This document shows, in pieces, positions 24,356 through 34,003 of a stretch of DNA of 64,000 nt (position 1 is the stretch's first letter; every line of letters starts with the position of its first letter). The position numbers were made by a program, and so were the translations under genes. The notes under the pieces are model-generated. The model did not search any database, was not told where the DNA came from, and saw only the letters and a list, made by a program, of their open reading frames with translations. The stretch lies in the NCBI RefSeq assembly GCF_003412455.1, contig NZ_QTJU01000001.1:248001-312000 (forward strand), read 5' to 3'. This DNA comes from Deminuibacter soli. Lineage in GTDB: Bacteria > Bacteroidota > Bacteroidia > Chitinophagales > Chitinophagaceae.

Positions 24356-25189
24356 TTATTCTTCCTCTACCTTGAAAATCACTACCTGCCGCTGCCGGTA
24401 GTTTACATTGCGGCCGTTTTGTACGGCGGGCGTCCATTTAGGACCGCGCTGTATCACTTTCACTGCTTCGGCTGCTGTGCCGTACCCGGGGTCGTTTTCA
24501 GCCACCACTTCAGAAACACTGCCGTCCATCCTGTTTACCACGAAAGAAACCACCACTTTCAGCGTACTGCCCGACGCTGCGCCATTTTCAGCAGGTATGG
24601 CTGCATTTAAATTGCGCTCCAGGTATTTTCTCCAGGCGTCGATACCACCGGGAAATTTGGCTTCTATCTGCACAATAGCCACAATATCATCCACATCATT
24701 TTTGGGTTTCAGCTCAGTAGCTACGCCGGTGCCTTTTACTTCTGATGGTGGTGCAACAATACCGTTGTCGTCAATGCCGTTGGGGTTGTTGATATTGCCA
24801 ATTTTAGCATGGTCCAGCTCATCCACTTCTTTCATTTCATCTTCAGGTTTCACGTTGTTATCGGGCACCACTACAGGCGGTGTTAATTTGATGGTTTTAA
24901 CCGGCTCAACTGGTTTGGCAACAGGCGGTGTAACCACAGGGTCAGGCTTTTTTAAATCAACCGTTGTAAGTGTTACCACCTGCTCTATCGCTGGCCCCGG
25001 CGCTGGCTTTTTAGCACCTGCCAGCAAGCTGCCTGCGAAGAATAAACCGCTAACGCCAACCATAATACCAATGGCAGTGAGCAGGCGTTTGTTGTACGTT
25101 TTGCGTAATTGATAAGCACCGTAGTCTTTGTTTTTATGCTCGAATAATATATCCAGCATGTCGGCTTGCAGTATGTTATTGGCTTGCAT
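24356..25189 (-). CDS. Energy transducer TonB, paralogue 2
   Basis: This 277-residue inner-membrane protein carries proton-motive energy from ExbB/ExbD to outer-membrane receptors. Its N-terminal cytoplasmic stretch (MQANNILQADMLDILFEHKNKDYGAY) is shared with the neighbouring paralogue, followed by one membrane helix (about 41-60), a proline/valine-rich periplasmic spacer and a TonB C-terminal domain (FPGGIDAWRKYLERNL...GYGTAAEAVKVIQRGPKW). The ATG at 25189 aligns with the paralogue start; the longer frame to 25258 does not. A strong terminator separates it from paralogue 1, so it has its own promoter. Confidence 0.9.
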   Translation of the reverse strand: MQANNILQADMLDILFEHKNKDYGAYQLRKTYNKRLLTAIGIMVGVSGLFFAGSLLAGAKKPAPGPAIEQVVTLTTVDLKKPDPVVTPPVAKPVEPVKTIKLTPPVVVPDNNVKPEDEMKEVDELDHAKIGNINNPNGIDDNGIVAPPSEVKGTGVATELKPKNDVDDIVAIVQIEAKFPGGIDAWRKYLERNLNAAIPAENGAASGSTLKVVVSFVVNRMDGSVSEVVAENDPGYGTAAEAVKVIQRGPKWTPAVQNGRNVNYRQRQVVIFKVEEE

Positions 25190-25465
25190 AATGGTGTGTT
25201 TGTTAATGAGATGCTCAGCAAAAAACTTTCCATACAAGTACAATAAAAGTTTATTCAAAATCGCTGAAACAGCTGCTGGTAAAGGGTTCCAGCCGGCAAT
25301 TAAAAAGCAGGAACTGTATCGTTCAATTACGCAACCATGCGACTGCTATAAAAAAAGGCCATTACAATTATTAATACAATTGCACAATCAATAAGAAATA
25401 ATTATAATTAAAAACAGCTGCTACCGCACCAGAACAATGCGCAGTAACAGCTGTTGCAAAAAACA
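25190..25465. other. Promoter spacer between the tonB paralogues
   Basis: AT-rich intergenic DNA between the terminator of paralogue 1 and the start of paralogue 2. No ORF or clear -7/-33 pair was recognised, although a promoter must lie here. Confidence 0.4.
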
Positions 25466-25499
25466 AAAAGGGCTGCTGTATTGCTACAGCAGCCCTTTT
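25466..25499 (-). terminator. Strong terminator after tonB paralogue 1
   Basis: A perfect 15-bp stem, AAAAGGGCTGCTGTA with TACAGCAGCCCTTTT, encloses a 4-base loop. The T-rich side serves both strands. It lies 32 bp after the stop of paralogue 1. Confidence 0.85.
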
Positions 25500-25530
25500 A
25501 TAATGTGTGTGGTTTTTATTGTAAAACCTG

Positions 25531-26358
25531 CTATTCTTCAGCAACCTGGAAGGTGATGCTTTGTTTCTGACGGTAAATTACGTTTCTACCGTTTTGAACA
25601 GCTGGTGTCCAGTTAGGACCTTTTTTGATAACGCGAACAGCTTCATCAGATGTTCCGTAACCTGGGTTGTTCTCGGCTTTTACTTCAGAGATATGGCCGT
25701 CTTTATCCACGAGGAATGAAACGACTACAGTGTAATTGCCGGGAGGAGCACCGTTTTCTACAGGTAAATCACGGTTCAGGTTTCTTTCCAGGTACTTTCT
25801 CCATTCGCCGTCACCACCGGGGAATTTGGCCTGGATCTGTACTGTTTTAAATTCCTTATCGTAATCTTCTGTTGGTTTCGGAGCTTCCACCACACCAGTA
25901 CCTTTTTCTTCTACTGGCGGAGCAACAATGTTCGGGTCTTTAATACCCTCCTGGTTGATGGTACCGATTTTGGTATCTTCCAGTTTTTCCTGCTCCGGAG
26001 GTGGTTCTTTTACTTCCTCGTCTTTTACAATTTTGGGAGGCGTAAATTTAGTGATCTCCACTTTAGGCGGCTCCTGTTTAGGGGGCGGCGGTGGCGGAGG
26101 TTCAGGCTTCTTCTCCTCCTGCTTTTTAATATCTTCCAAGCTTACATCCTGAACGATGATTTCAGTCTTGGCTTTCTTTTTTGTATTGGCCAGGATACCT
26201 GCAACGAACAGCAGTAAACAAACCAACGCCATCACAATGATCGAAGTGACCAGGCGCTTTCTGTAAGTTTTACGCAGTTCGTAAGCACCGTATTCCTTAT
26301 TTCTGCCCTCGAAAATGATATCGAGCACATCGGCACTTAAAATTTTGTTTGCTTCCAT
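25531..26358 (-). CDS. Energy transducer TonB, paralogue 1
   Basis: This 275-residue TonB has the same layout as its neighbour: a 35-residue cytoplasmic N-terminus (ADVLDIIFEGRNKEYGAYEL), a membrane helix at about 38-58, a spacer with a long proline run (EPPPPPPPKQEPP) and acidic/lysine repeats, and a C-terminal TonB domain (FPGGDGEWRKYLERNL...PNWTPAVQNGRN). It follows exbB-exbD-exbD closely and is presumably their dedicated transducer for TonB-dependent uptake. A terminator closes the operon after it. Confidence 0.93.
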   Translation of the reverse strand: MEANKILSADVLDIIFEGRNKEYGAYELRKTYRKRLVTSIIVMALVCLLLFVAGILANTKKKAKTEIIVQDVSLEDIKKQEEKKPEPPPPPPPKQEPPKVEITKFTPPKIVKDEEVKEPPPEQEKLEDTKIGTINQEGIKDPNIVAPPVEEKGTGVVEAPKPTEDYDKEFKTVQIQAKFPGGDGEWRKYLERNLNRDLPVENGAPPGNYTVVVSFLVDKDGHISEVKAENNPGYGTSDEAVRVIKKGPNWTPAVQNGRNVIYRQKQSITFQVAEE

Positions 26359-26409
26359 TGCGTCACAATGTTTTTAATAAGATTCATAAACCCGGACAAT
26401 TCCACAGAA

Positions 26410-26961
26410 TTATTTTCCGGCAGGAGCTGCTGCGCCGCCTTCTGATAATTTAACCACCTGCTCTTCAACAGGGGAAATTTCAACAAGGGCGTAACGTTTT
26501 ACCACGTTTATCAGCATTTCATCCAACATGTCAGTGACGTTCTTGTAAGAAGATTCATCCGTAGGTTTAATTACCACCACAAAATCCTTTTCATCGGTTC
26601 TGTGTTTTTTATCGGCAATTACATCACGGATCTCCTTAGAATTGGCCGATTTCAGGTTGGAAGCAGTTGCATCCAGGATACCCTCGTAGTAGAAGATATG
26701 GTTATCTCTACCCAACAGTATGGTTAATGCACCTGATTCTTTTGCCTTGGTCTGCTCTTCCGGTTTATCTGTGTCCTTCGGCAGGTTCAGCTTCATGGCT
26801 GTAGCCTGGCTCATGGTAGTGGTGAAAATGAAAAACGTGATCAGCAGGAAGCCCAGATCCACCATTGGAGTAAGGTCTACCCTGGTTGACAGTTTCTTAC
26901 CTTTTTTGACGCCGGGCCCTTTCTTATGTCCGCCACCCGACGAGGTGTCCATTTCTGCCAT
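26410..26961 (-). CDS. exbD: Biopolymer transporter ExbD, second copy
   Basis: This 183-residue protein has a short cytoplasmic lead rich in glycine and lysine, one membrane helix containing the functional aspartate (VDLTPMVDLGFLLITFF) and a periplasmic domain. It forms the proton-driven motor with ExbB. Length and topology are usual for Bacteroidota ExbD. It lies 55 bp after the other exbD and 51 bp before tonB. Tandem exbD copies are common in this phylum and may form mixed dimers. Confidence 0.92.
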   Translation of the reverse strand: MAEMDTSSGGGHKKGPGVKKGKKLSTRVDLTPMVDLGFLLITFFIFTTTMSQATAMKLNLPKDTDKPEEQTKAKESGALTILLGRDNHIFYYEGILDATASNLKSANSKEIRDVIADKKHRTDEKDFVVVIKPTDESSYKNVTDMLDEMLINVVKRYALVEISPVEEQVVKLSEGGAAAPAGK

Positions 26962-27016
26962 AGCGCAATCAGATTTATTTTGTTTAAAATATTGTTATCC
27001 CTAACCCTTTCAACCC

Positions 27017-27679
27017 TTATTCAACCGGTGCACCACCTTTGGTAATCTGGTTTGCTTTGTACAAATCAGTACCGGTTGGTACGCCCTGGGGATTGGTTAC
27101 CAGCTGGAATTTCAGGAGGTCATTCTTCGTAAGTGCCTGTTTTACAGCTTTGAAAGCAGGGTACTTAGATTCATTGTCACCTTTAATCAGCAGGTTCATA
27201 GAACCGCCTGAATAAGTGCTTACCGCAGCACGCATCCAGTCGTTCATTTCGTTATTAGCAGTATCCTTCACAGAGATGCCTGGTAAGGTTTTGTCCGTCT
27301 GTTGATCTTTCGGCAAAGTCAGCTGCTGTTTTAAACCGGCAATTGACATACCCCAGAAATCCAGTTTGGCCAATGCGTTAATATCTGCTTCACTCCAGCC
27401 CGCGCTGCGGATCTGGTTGAGAGAATTTAACAGCGATTGTTTTTTACTTACATCATCCATTGAGAGAAATACCTTGCCATCTTTTGTGATGGATATGAGT
27501 ACCACATCTTTTTCAGGAGCCACTTTCGATGCTACTGAGCTGGGTGTGGTAACGGCTACCGCTTCGGAGGGCTTGAATTTTGTTGTCAGGATGAAAAACG
27601 ACAACAACAGAAAAGCCACATCACACATCGCCGTCATATCTACACTCGTACTCTTTCGTGGTATTTTCGGTCTGGCCAT
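27017..27679 (-). CDS. exbD: Biopolymer transporter ExbD, first copy
   Basis: This 220-residue ExbD has the membrane helix SVDMTAMCDVAFLLLSFFIL near its N-terminus, which includes the conserved aspartate, and a longer periplasmic part than its neighbour. It carries an insertion (residues about 85-165) with LAKLDFWGMSIAGLKQQL and a C-terminal FQLVTNPQGVP segment. It is 78 bp downstream of exbB. The insert is the main difference from classical 140-residue ExbD proteins. Confidence 0.9.
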   Translation of the reverse strand: MARPKIPRKSTSVDMTAMCDVAFLLLSFFILTTKFKPSEAVAVTTPSSVASKVAPEKDVVLISITKDGKVFLSMDDVSKKQSLLNSLNQIRSAGWSEADINALAKLDFWGMSIAGLKQQLTLPKDQQTDKTLPGISVKDTANNEMNDWMRAAVSTYSGGSMNLLIKGDNESKYPAFKAVKQALTKNDLLKFQLVTNPQGVPTGTDLYKANQITKGGAPVE

Positions 27680-27757
27680 TGTTAATTTTTTTTATCTTCT
27701 CTAATAAAGATGCGATCATGCATCATTTCCACAAATACACTGTAGGTTTTTTACAGA

Positions 27758-28624
27758 TTATTTGTAGTTGGCAGCGAAGCTCTGGGTTAAAGTGAAACCA
27801 GATTCGTCGATACCGTAAGTGATGGCGTCGATTCTTGTAGTGAAGACGTTGTACATGATGATTGACAGCGCAGATGTACCGATACCCAGGGCTGTGTTAT
27901 ACAGGGCCTCAGAGATACCTTGTGACAGTTTCTGTGCAGCTTCACCACCACCGCTGTCACCAAGCGCAGCGAATGAACGGATCATACCCATTACCGTACC
28001 GAGCAGACCGAACAGGGTTGCTACTGATGCGATAGTTGACAGGAATACCAGGTTTTTTTCCAGCATAGGCAGTTCAAGCGCAGTTGCTTCTTCTACTTCT
28101 TTCTGGATGTTCAGCACTTTCTGCTCAGTGTCCAGCTCAGAATTGCTGATCATTTCTTTGTACTTGCGCAGACCTGCTTTCATTACATTACCCACAGAAC
28201 CTTTCTGTTTGTCGCACTCAGCAATAGCTTTGTCAACATCTTTATTAGCCAGGTGGAACTGTACTTTGCGGATGAATTCAGAAATGTTACCGGCACCTTT
28301 GGCTTTGGTAACAGTCAGTAAACGCTCAATTACGAAAGTGATAACGGTTAACAGGAAACCAATCAGGATTGGTACGATGATACCACCCTGGTACATACGG
28401 GCGAGGTTGCTCTTAGGACCTTCGTGTGACGGCCAGAATCCGCCGGCTTTGTCAGGGTTAGTGAAATTAGCGTCCGCGCCAATCATAAAACGCCAGATAA
28501 CATAACCCAGGATAATACAAACCAATGGAGCTATCCATGAAATTGCATTACTAGTTTTCTTCGGTTGTACAGAACTGATGCTCTTTGTTGCTGCTGCTGT
28601 TGCAGTTGGTTTAGTTTCAGCCAT
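27758..28624 (-). CDS. exbB: MotA/TolQ/ExbB proton channel protein
   Basis: This 288-residue inner-membrane protein has an extra N-terminal helix (about 28-46) and the three-helix TolQ/ExbB core. The signature ELPMLEKNLVFLSTIAS...FGLLGTVMGMIRSFAAL forms helices 2-3, and a final helix carries GISEALYNTALGIGTSALSI. With the two ExbD proteins it energises TonB. It is the first gene of the cluster, with a 352-bp divergent region upstream that contains a possible -7 box at 28763-28770. Confidence 0.93.
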   Translation of the reverse strand: MAETKPTATAAATKSISSVQPKKTSNAISWIAPLVCIILGYVIWRFMIGADANFTNPDKAGGFWPSHEGPKSNLARMYQGGIIVPILIGFLLTVITFVIERLLTVTKAKGAGNISEFIRKVQFHLANKDVDKAIAECDKQKGSVGNVMKAGLRKYKEMISNSELDTEQKVLNIQKEVEEATALELPMLEKNLVFLSTIASVATLFGLLGTVMGMIRSFAALGDSGGGEAAQKLSQGISEALYNTALGIGTSALSIIMYNVFTTRIDAITYGIDESGFTLTQSFAANYK

Positions 28625-28976
28625 GATGCAATTGATTTTTTAGGTTTAAACTAATTATTCAAAATTTGAGTTCGCAATTCTAACGAAAAATCGTTTTAAA
28701 ACACAAGTATTCCTAAGAAATTAATTTAGGGTTGCACAAATTATAAAAATTTAAGCGCCTTACAAATATACCCGCCGCATTTTTTTTAGCTTTTAAAGCT
28801 CCCTTTATTAGGCCAAACAACAGTTTTTTTAAGCCACTGGTTCAATATGGTTTAAAAAAGGTATAAGATGCCGTAACCAAATCAAATCCACAATTTTTAT
28901 CGGATATTCGCCACAGCCTGCCTGCTGTGTTTTGTGCTTAAAAACTCTTCTGTAAATTGTAAATTTTCCCGTGTAT
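28625..28976. promoter_or_regulatory. Divergent promoter region between exbB and the metalloprotease
   Basis: AT-rich spacer. On the minus strand TATATTTG (28763-28770) fits the -7 consensus for exbB. On the plus strand TTTG at 28931-28934 and TAAATTGT at 28953-28960, 18 bp apart, roughly fit a promoter for the metalloprotease. No gene is seen. Confidence 0.4.
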
Positions 28977-31520
28977 ATGAAACATGTTGTGCTTTCCTGT
29001 GCACTGGCTGCCACAGTCTTTTCTTCGTTGCATGCCCAGCGCCACAAACCCGTAAACCCCGCACCGGCAAAAGATACCACGCATTTGCCTCCTGTACCGG
29101 CACCCAGGCAAGGACCTAAACCCTATAAAGATGTCGTTACTGCCAAAGCTGTTACACATAAAGGTTTGTTTACTGTTCACCAGGTTGACGACAAATGGTA
29201 TTTTGAACTGCCCGATTCAATGTTTAACCGCGATATTATGGCCATTACCCGTTACAGTAAAACGCCTGGCGGAGGCGGCGTTTACGGCGGCGAACTGGTA
29301 AACCAGCAAACCATTGAATGGGAAAAAGGACCGGCCAACACGGTTTTCATGCGTGTGATAACGCTGGTAAACATGGCCGACAGTACCAGCAGTATTTATA
29401 AGGCTGTTACCAATTCTAACCTTAATCCCATTGCCGCCGCATTCGACATTAAAGCTGTAAGTGCCGATTCTGCGGGCGTTGTAATCGATGTAACCGATTT
29501 TTTTAAGGGCGATAACCAAGCCGTTAGCCTTAGCCCCAATGCCAAACGCAGGCTGAATGTATCGGCTTTATCATCTGACCGGTCTTATATCGATTACATA
29601 CATACCTATCCCATTAACACAGAAGTAAAAACGGTGAAAACCTTTAGTGCCACTGCATCCGCTGGTTTCAGCCTGTTTGGCCCTTCGCAGCCGCCGCTGC
29701 CCGCCGCCAGTGCCATCGGGGCCATTACCATGGAGCTCAACACTTCGTTTATACTGCTGCCGAAACAGCCCATGCAACGCCGTTTTGCCGATGCCCGTGT
29801 AGGCTTTTTTGCCGATGATTATACCGTTTACGGTGATGACCAGCAGAAAGTGCAGAACCAGGTTTTTATTGTACGCTGGCGACTGGAGCCCAAACCCGAA
29901 GATGTAGCCAGGTGGGAAAAAGGCGAACTCGTTGAGCCGCAAAAACCCATTGTGTACTACATAGACCCCGCCACACCCAAACAATGGCGCAAATACCTGG
30001 TACAGGGCGTTAACGACTGGCAGCAGGCTTTTGAAAAGGCCGGTTTCAAAAACGCTGTTATGGCGAAGGAATGGCCCGATTCGGCCGGTATGAGCACAGA
30101 AGATGCCCGCTTTTCTATGATCCGCTATTTTGCATCGGATATTGAAAATGCCTATGGCCCCAATGTGCACGATCCGCGCAGCGGCGAAATCATTGAAAGC
30201 CACATTGGCTGGTACCACAACGTAATGAAGCTGGTACACGACTGGTATATGATACAGGCCGCGGCTGTTGACCCGGCTGCCCGTAAAATGAAATTTGATG
30301 ATGAACTGATGGGGCAACTCATCCGCTTTGTTTCATCGCACGAAATAGGCCACACGCTTGGCCTGCGCCACAACTGGGGCTCAAGCAGCACCATACCGGT
30401 TGAAATGCTGCGTAACAAGGCATGGCTCGATGTACATGGGCATACCCCCTCCATCATGGACTATGCAAGGTTTAACTATGTGGCGCAGCCGGAAGACCAT
30501 ATTCCGCAGGCAGATTTATTCCCCCATATCGGCGAATACGACCGCTGGGCTATTCAATGGGGCTACACCAGCACCCACACTGCCACACCTGAAGCCGACC
30601 GAAAAATTGTAAACAGGTGGATTGTCGATAGCCTGGCAGCCAATCCCCGCCTGTGGTTTGGCGCAGAAACACACCCAACCGATGCACGTTCGCAAAATGA
30701 AGACCTTGGCGATGATGCCATGAAAGCCAGTGCATACGGTATTAAAAATTTACAGCGTATACTGGCACAATTACCCGTGTGGACCAGCGAAGAAGCCGAT
30801 ACCTACACCAACCTAAAGGATATGTACACCCAGCTTACCGGCCAGTTTTCCCGCTACATGGGCCATGTGCTGAAAAACGTGGGCGGTATTAATGAAACAC
30901 CGAAGTCGGTTGAACAGGGCGGCAATGTATACGAGCCAACACCCAAAGCCAAACAAAAAGAAGCCGTAGCGTTTTTAAACAAGCAGTTGTTCGAAACGCC
31001 TTTCTGGCTGCTCGATAAAAATGTGCTCAACAAATTCAGTAACCCTGCCGATGCGGAAAGAGTGGCTGCCATACAGACCAACACGCTGAAAGGCCTGCTG
31101 AGCGCAGCACGTATCAACAGCATGTTAACTGGCAGCGAACGTTTTGGCGTAGCTCAAACCTACACCGCAGCTGAAATGCTGGACGATGCAAAAAAGGGCG
31201 TGTGGAGCGAATTAAGCAGCAAAAAGCCGGTTGAAATGTATCGCCGCAACTTGCAGAAAGCCTATATAGCAGCCCTGGTTGAACTGGCCAAAACTGATGC
31301 AGACAACAGTGATTTCGTGATTGTTTTAGGCCGTAGCGGCGCTGCCGGCAGCAATACTAACGCCGCCTCATCCGATGCTTCTTCACTCGCAAGGGCACAA
31401 CTGGCAGCGCTGCGCACCGAAATTAATGCAGCTATGCCGGGTTTTACCGATAAAATGACACGTTACCACCTGCAGGATATAGCAGACCGCATAAAAAAAG
31501 CGCTCGATCCCTCACATTAG
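28977..31520 (+). CDS. Secreted zinc-dependent metalloprotease (DUF5117/DUF4953 type)
   Basis: This protein of about 847 residues has a signal peptide (ends ...SSLHAQ), a DUF5118/DUF5117-like N-terminal half (GLFTVHQVDDKWYFELPDS, then the GAITMELNTSFILLP region) and a metzincin zinc site HEIGHTLGLRH at about 455-465, inside a DUF4953 domain. It should be a periplasmic or surface peptidase; substrate unknown. The ATG at 28977 is preferred over the GTG at 28971. It is transcribed away from exbB and ends before a strong terminator. Confidence 0.92.
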   Translation: MKHVVLSCALAATVFSSLHAQRHKPVNPAPAKDTTHLPPVPAPRQGPKPYKDVVTAKAVTHKGLFTVHQVDDKWYFELPDSMFNRDIMAITRYSKTPGGGGVYGGELVNQQTIEWEKGPANTVFMRVITLVNMADSTSSIYKAVTNSNLNPIAAAFDIKAVSADSAGVVIDVTDFFKGDNQAVSLSPNAKRRLNVSALSSDRSYIDYIHTYPINTEVKTVKTFSATASAGFSLFGPSQPPLPAASAIGAITMELNTSFILLPKQPMQRRFADARVGFFADDYTVYGDDQQKVQNQVFIVRWRLEPKPEDVARWEKGELVEPQKPIVYYIDPATPKQWRKYLVQGVNDWQQAFEKAGFKNAVMAKEWPDSAGMSTEDARFSMIRYFASDIENAYGPNVHDPRSGEIIESHIGWYHNVMKLVHDWYMIQAAAVDPAARKMKFDDELMGQLIRFVSSHEIGHTLGLRHNWGSSSTIPVEMLRNKAWLDVHGHTPSIMDYARFNYVAQPEDHIPQADLFPHIGEYDRWAIQWGYTSTHTATPEADRKIVNRWIVDSLAANPRLWFGAETHPTDARSQNEDLGDDAMKASAYGIKNLQRILAQLPVWTSEEADTYTNLKDMYTQLTGQFSRYMGHVLKNVGGINETPKSVEQGGNVYEPTPKAKQKEAVAFLNKQLFETPFWLLDKNVLNKFSNPADAERVAAIQTNTLKGLLSAARINSMLTGSERFGVAQTYTAAEMLDDAKKGVWSELSSKKPVEMYRRNLQKAYIAALVELAKTDADNSDFVIVLGRSGAAGSNTNAASSDASSLARAQLAALRTEINAAMPGFTDKMTRYHLQDIADRIKKALDPSH

Positions 31521-31542
31521 CTTTTTTCGCCAGTAATGGCTG

Positions 31543-31565
31543 AAGCCCGCGCTATGCGCGGGCTT
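31543..31565 (+). terminator. Terminator after the metalloprotease
   Basis: AAGCCCGCGC-TAT-GCGCGGGCTT followed by TTTTA, 22 bp after the stop codon. Confidence 0.85.
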
Positions 31566-31638
31566 TTTTATTTTCTGTAAACAAAATACCTGCGCAGAAT
31601 GTAGGACAATGGATTTCTTTACAAAACCTATTTTGCGT

Positions 31639-32145
31639 ATGAAAAAGCACACATTAACCGCCTTTGTTGCCGTATTACTGTTTACTTCCTTCACCTTGTT
31701 CTCGTGTAAATCAAAACCTTCCGATGCTGACATACAGGCTGCTATTGCCACAGCCGTATCTACCATTCCCGGTGCATCTGCCGCCAGTGCTGCTGTGAAA
31801 GACGGCGTGGTAACCATTACCGGCCAGTTTACCGATGATGCAGCTAAAAGCCAGTACGAGACTGCCGTTAAAAATGTAAAGGGTGTAAAATCTGTACAGG
31901 ATAATGCCAACGTACAGCCGCAGGTACAGGCGCCTGTTACCGCTCCTGTTGAAATTTCCGCCGATGATGCATTAAACAAGGGATTATCTGATGCCGTAAA
32001 AGATTTCAATGGCGTACAGGCTTCTGTAAAAGATGGCGTTGTAACGCTTACCGGTGAAATCAAACGCTCCGATCTGCCCAAACTCATGCAGTCAGTCAGC
32101 AGCCTTCGACCCAAAAAAATCGATAACAAATTGGTCATTAAATAA
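31639..32145 (+). CDS. BON-domain lipoprotein
   Basis: This 168-residue precursor has a lipoprotein signal ending TLFSC, then two BON-like domains (AAIATAVSTIPGASAASAAV.. and DALNKGLSDAVKDFNGVQAS..), each with the repeated phrase VKDGVVTLTG or a close variant. BON domains bind phospholipid or cell-envelope surfaces, as in OsmY. The ATG at 31639 is used because it starts the signal peptide directly; an upstream ATG at 31609 adds ten unlikely residues. It is followed after 20 bp by a related small gene. Confidence 0.85.
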   Translation: MKKHTLTAFVAVLLFTSFTLFSCKSKPSDADIQAAIATAVSTIPGASAASAAVKDGVVTITGQFTDDAAKSQYETAVKNVKGVKSVQDNANVQPQVQAPVTAPVEISADDALNKGLSDAVKDFNGVQASVKDGVVTLTGEIKRSDLPKLMQSVSSLRPKKIDNKLVIK

Positions 32146-32165
32146 CACAGAGGAGGAAACGAACT

Positions 32166-32585
32166 ATGTCTTTACAGGATAAATACAAACCACTCACAGA
32201 TGCCGCTACAGCAGCCGGCGTAAGCGATTTGCAGGTAAGAGAGCAGGATGGCATTCTGTACATTGACGGCACTGCCACTGACGGCAAAACAAAAGACCAG
32301 CTTTGGGATGTGTATAACCAGGTAGATCCTGATTACCGCTCCGGCGACCTGGTTCTCAACATCAACGTAACACCGGCTGCGGCAGGTTCAAAAGCCACGG
32401 TTGTAACGGACGAATCGAACCTGAACATCCGCAAAGGCCCCGGCACAGACCAGCCCATTGTAGGCAAGGCCGCGCATGGCGCAAGTGTTACACTGCTTAA
32501 CCAAACCAACGACCAATGGTGGCTGGTAAAAACGGAAAGCGGTGAAGAAGGTTATGCCTATGCACGTTATTTGAAAGCTGAATAA
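32166..32585 (+). CDS. BON-like and SH3b-domain protein
   Basis: This 139-residue protein has no evident signal peptide. Residues 1-70 look like a BON/LysM-associated segment (REQDGILYIDGTATDGKTKDQ). Residues about 80-137 form a bacterial SH3 domain (NLNIRKGPGTDQPIVGKA...WWLVKTESGEEGYAYARYL). SH3b domains commonly bind peptidoglycan or proteins. Unusually for this phylum, a strong Shine-Dalgarno-like GAGGAGG lies 8 bp before the ATG, consistent with coupled expression after the BON lipoprotein. Confidence 0.82.
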   Translation: MSLQDKYKPLTDAATAAGVSDLQVREQDGILYIDGTATDGKTKDQLWDVYNQVDPDYRSGDLVLNINVTPAAAGSKATVVTDESNLNIRKGPGTDQPIVGKAAHGASVTLLNQTNDQWWLVKTESGEEGYAYARYLKAE

Positions 32586-32617
32586 TAGCCGCGTTGTAAC
32601 GGGCGTGCCTGGCCCTG

Positions 32618-33883
32618 CTATTCGTAACGTAATGCCACAATGGGATTTAACCTGGATGCCTTGATCGCCGGCCACAGGCCTGCTCCCAGCCCTACCATGG
32701 AGCAGATAAGTATACCGATGATCACCCACATCCAGGGCACTACAAAGCCAACTCCCAGGAACACGGAAAACAGGTTGCCAACCAGCACGCCCAGCACAAT
32801 GCCGAAGAAGGCGCCCAGCAGGCTGATAATAGTAGATTCGAAGAGGAACTGCTGCCGTATGTTTTTGCGTTTGCCGCCAAGGGCTTTAATCAGCCCCACT
32901 TCTTTGGTGCGTTCGTTCACGGCAACCAGCATAATATTCATTAAACCAATGGCTGCGCCTATCAGGGTAATTAACCCGATAGCGCCTGCAGCGCCCTGTA
33001 TACTGCCCAGCAGGCCGATAAAGGTTTCAGCGAGCTTGTCGCTTTTTTCAATTACAAAATTATCTTCATCGGCAGGGTGCAGTTTGCGGATACCGCGAAA
33101 CAATGCCGTGCTTTCTTCTACTGCGCCATTCAGGAGCTGCACATCATCGGTTAACACGCCAATGGTGTACGAGGGTGATGTATTGCCTGTTCTGCGTACA
33201 TTGCTGTAGGTGGTAATGACGATATTGTCTGCACGCATCATGGCGCTGGCACCTTTTGTTTTCAGCACACCGATAACACGGTAGGGGTAACTGCCTACGG
33301 TGATCATTTTATCGATCGCTTTCTCCGGGTTTACCGGGAACAGCTTTGCTGCCACATCACTGCCCAGCATACATACGTTGCGGCCTGTTTCTATATCAAG
33401 ATGGTTAAAATTACGGCCAACAGCCAGCGTAAAACCATTTACCTGCAGGTAGTTCTCATCTCCCCCGCGCATGTTTACGTTGGGGTTTGTTTTGCGTTCC
33501 TGGTAATGCACTTCATTACCACCCGGACCATTCAATGCAATACTTACCAGGCCGGGATAATGAAAGGCCGTTTTAAACTGTTCCGCTTCCGTAACCTGGA
33601 TGGGTTTATCGAGGTTTGATTTCTTCTGCTTTTTTCCCTTCGTCACTTTTACCGTTGAGTTGTTGTTCCCGAAACGGATACGTTCTTTATACGAAATGGT
33701 AAAACCGTTGGCGCCCATGGTAGAAAAGCTTTCTTTCAGGCTTTTATCCATGGCATCGATCGCGGTGATAATACCTATCAGCGCCATAATACCAAATGCA
33801 ATAATGGCCACGGTAATGCCCGTACGAAGGCGGTTGCTGCGCACTGTTTTAAAAGCCAGGTCGAAGGAGTCTTTAAGCGTCAT
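32618..33883 (-). CDS. MacB/FtsX-type ABC transporter permease
   Basis: This 421-residue inner-membrane protein has one N-terminal helix (NRLRTGITVAIIAFGIMALIG), a large periplasmic MacB-like core domain (about 45-290) and three C-terminal helices of the FtsX family, with NERTKEVGLIKALGG between them. These permeases work with a separate ATPase in mechanotransmission, lipoprotein release or efflux; no ATPase gene is adjacent. The ATG at 33883 gives a normal cytoplasmic start; the longer frame to 34000 adds a non-homologous tail. Confidence 0.9.
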   Translation of the reverse strand: MTLKDSFDLAFKTVRSNRLRTGITVAIIAFGIMALIGIITAIDAMDKSLKESFSTMGANGFTISYKERIRFGNNNSTVKVTKGKKQKKSNLDKPIQVTEAEQFKTAFHYPGLVSIALNGPGGNEVHYQERKTNPNVNMRGGDENYLQVNGFTLAVGRNFNHLDIETGRNVCMLGSDVAAKLFPVNPEKAIDKMITVGSYPYRVIGVLKTKGASAMMRADNIVITTYSNVRRTGNTSPSYTIGVLTDDVQLLNGAVEESTALFRGIRKLHPADEDNFVIEKSDKLAETFIGLLGSIQGAAGAIGLITLIGAAIGLMNIMLVAVNERTKEVGLIKALGGKRKNIRQQFLFESTIISLLGAFFGIVLGVLVGNLFSVFLGVGFVVPWMWVIIGILICSMVGLGAGLWPAIKASRLNPIVALRYE

Positions 33884-34003
33884 ACGCTGGTAAGCACAGG
33901 CTATTGGTTTCCCTGTTGCTATAAAGATACAGCAAGCGGTATTTAAACGATAATTTTTTAGAGGGAAGGATTTGAGGCCGGAAGAACGGCTTTCTGCCAA
34001 TTA

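Noticed and set aside
24408-25112. Plus-strand open frame of 234 codons
   Set aside because: It is a shadow of the tonB paralogue on the minus strand, with threonine/serine-rich low-complexity sequence and no homology that I recognise.
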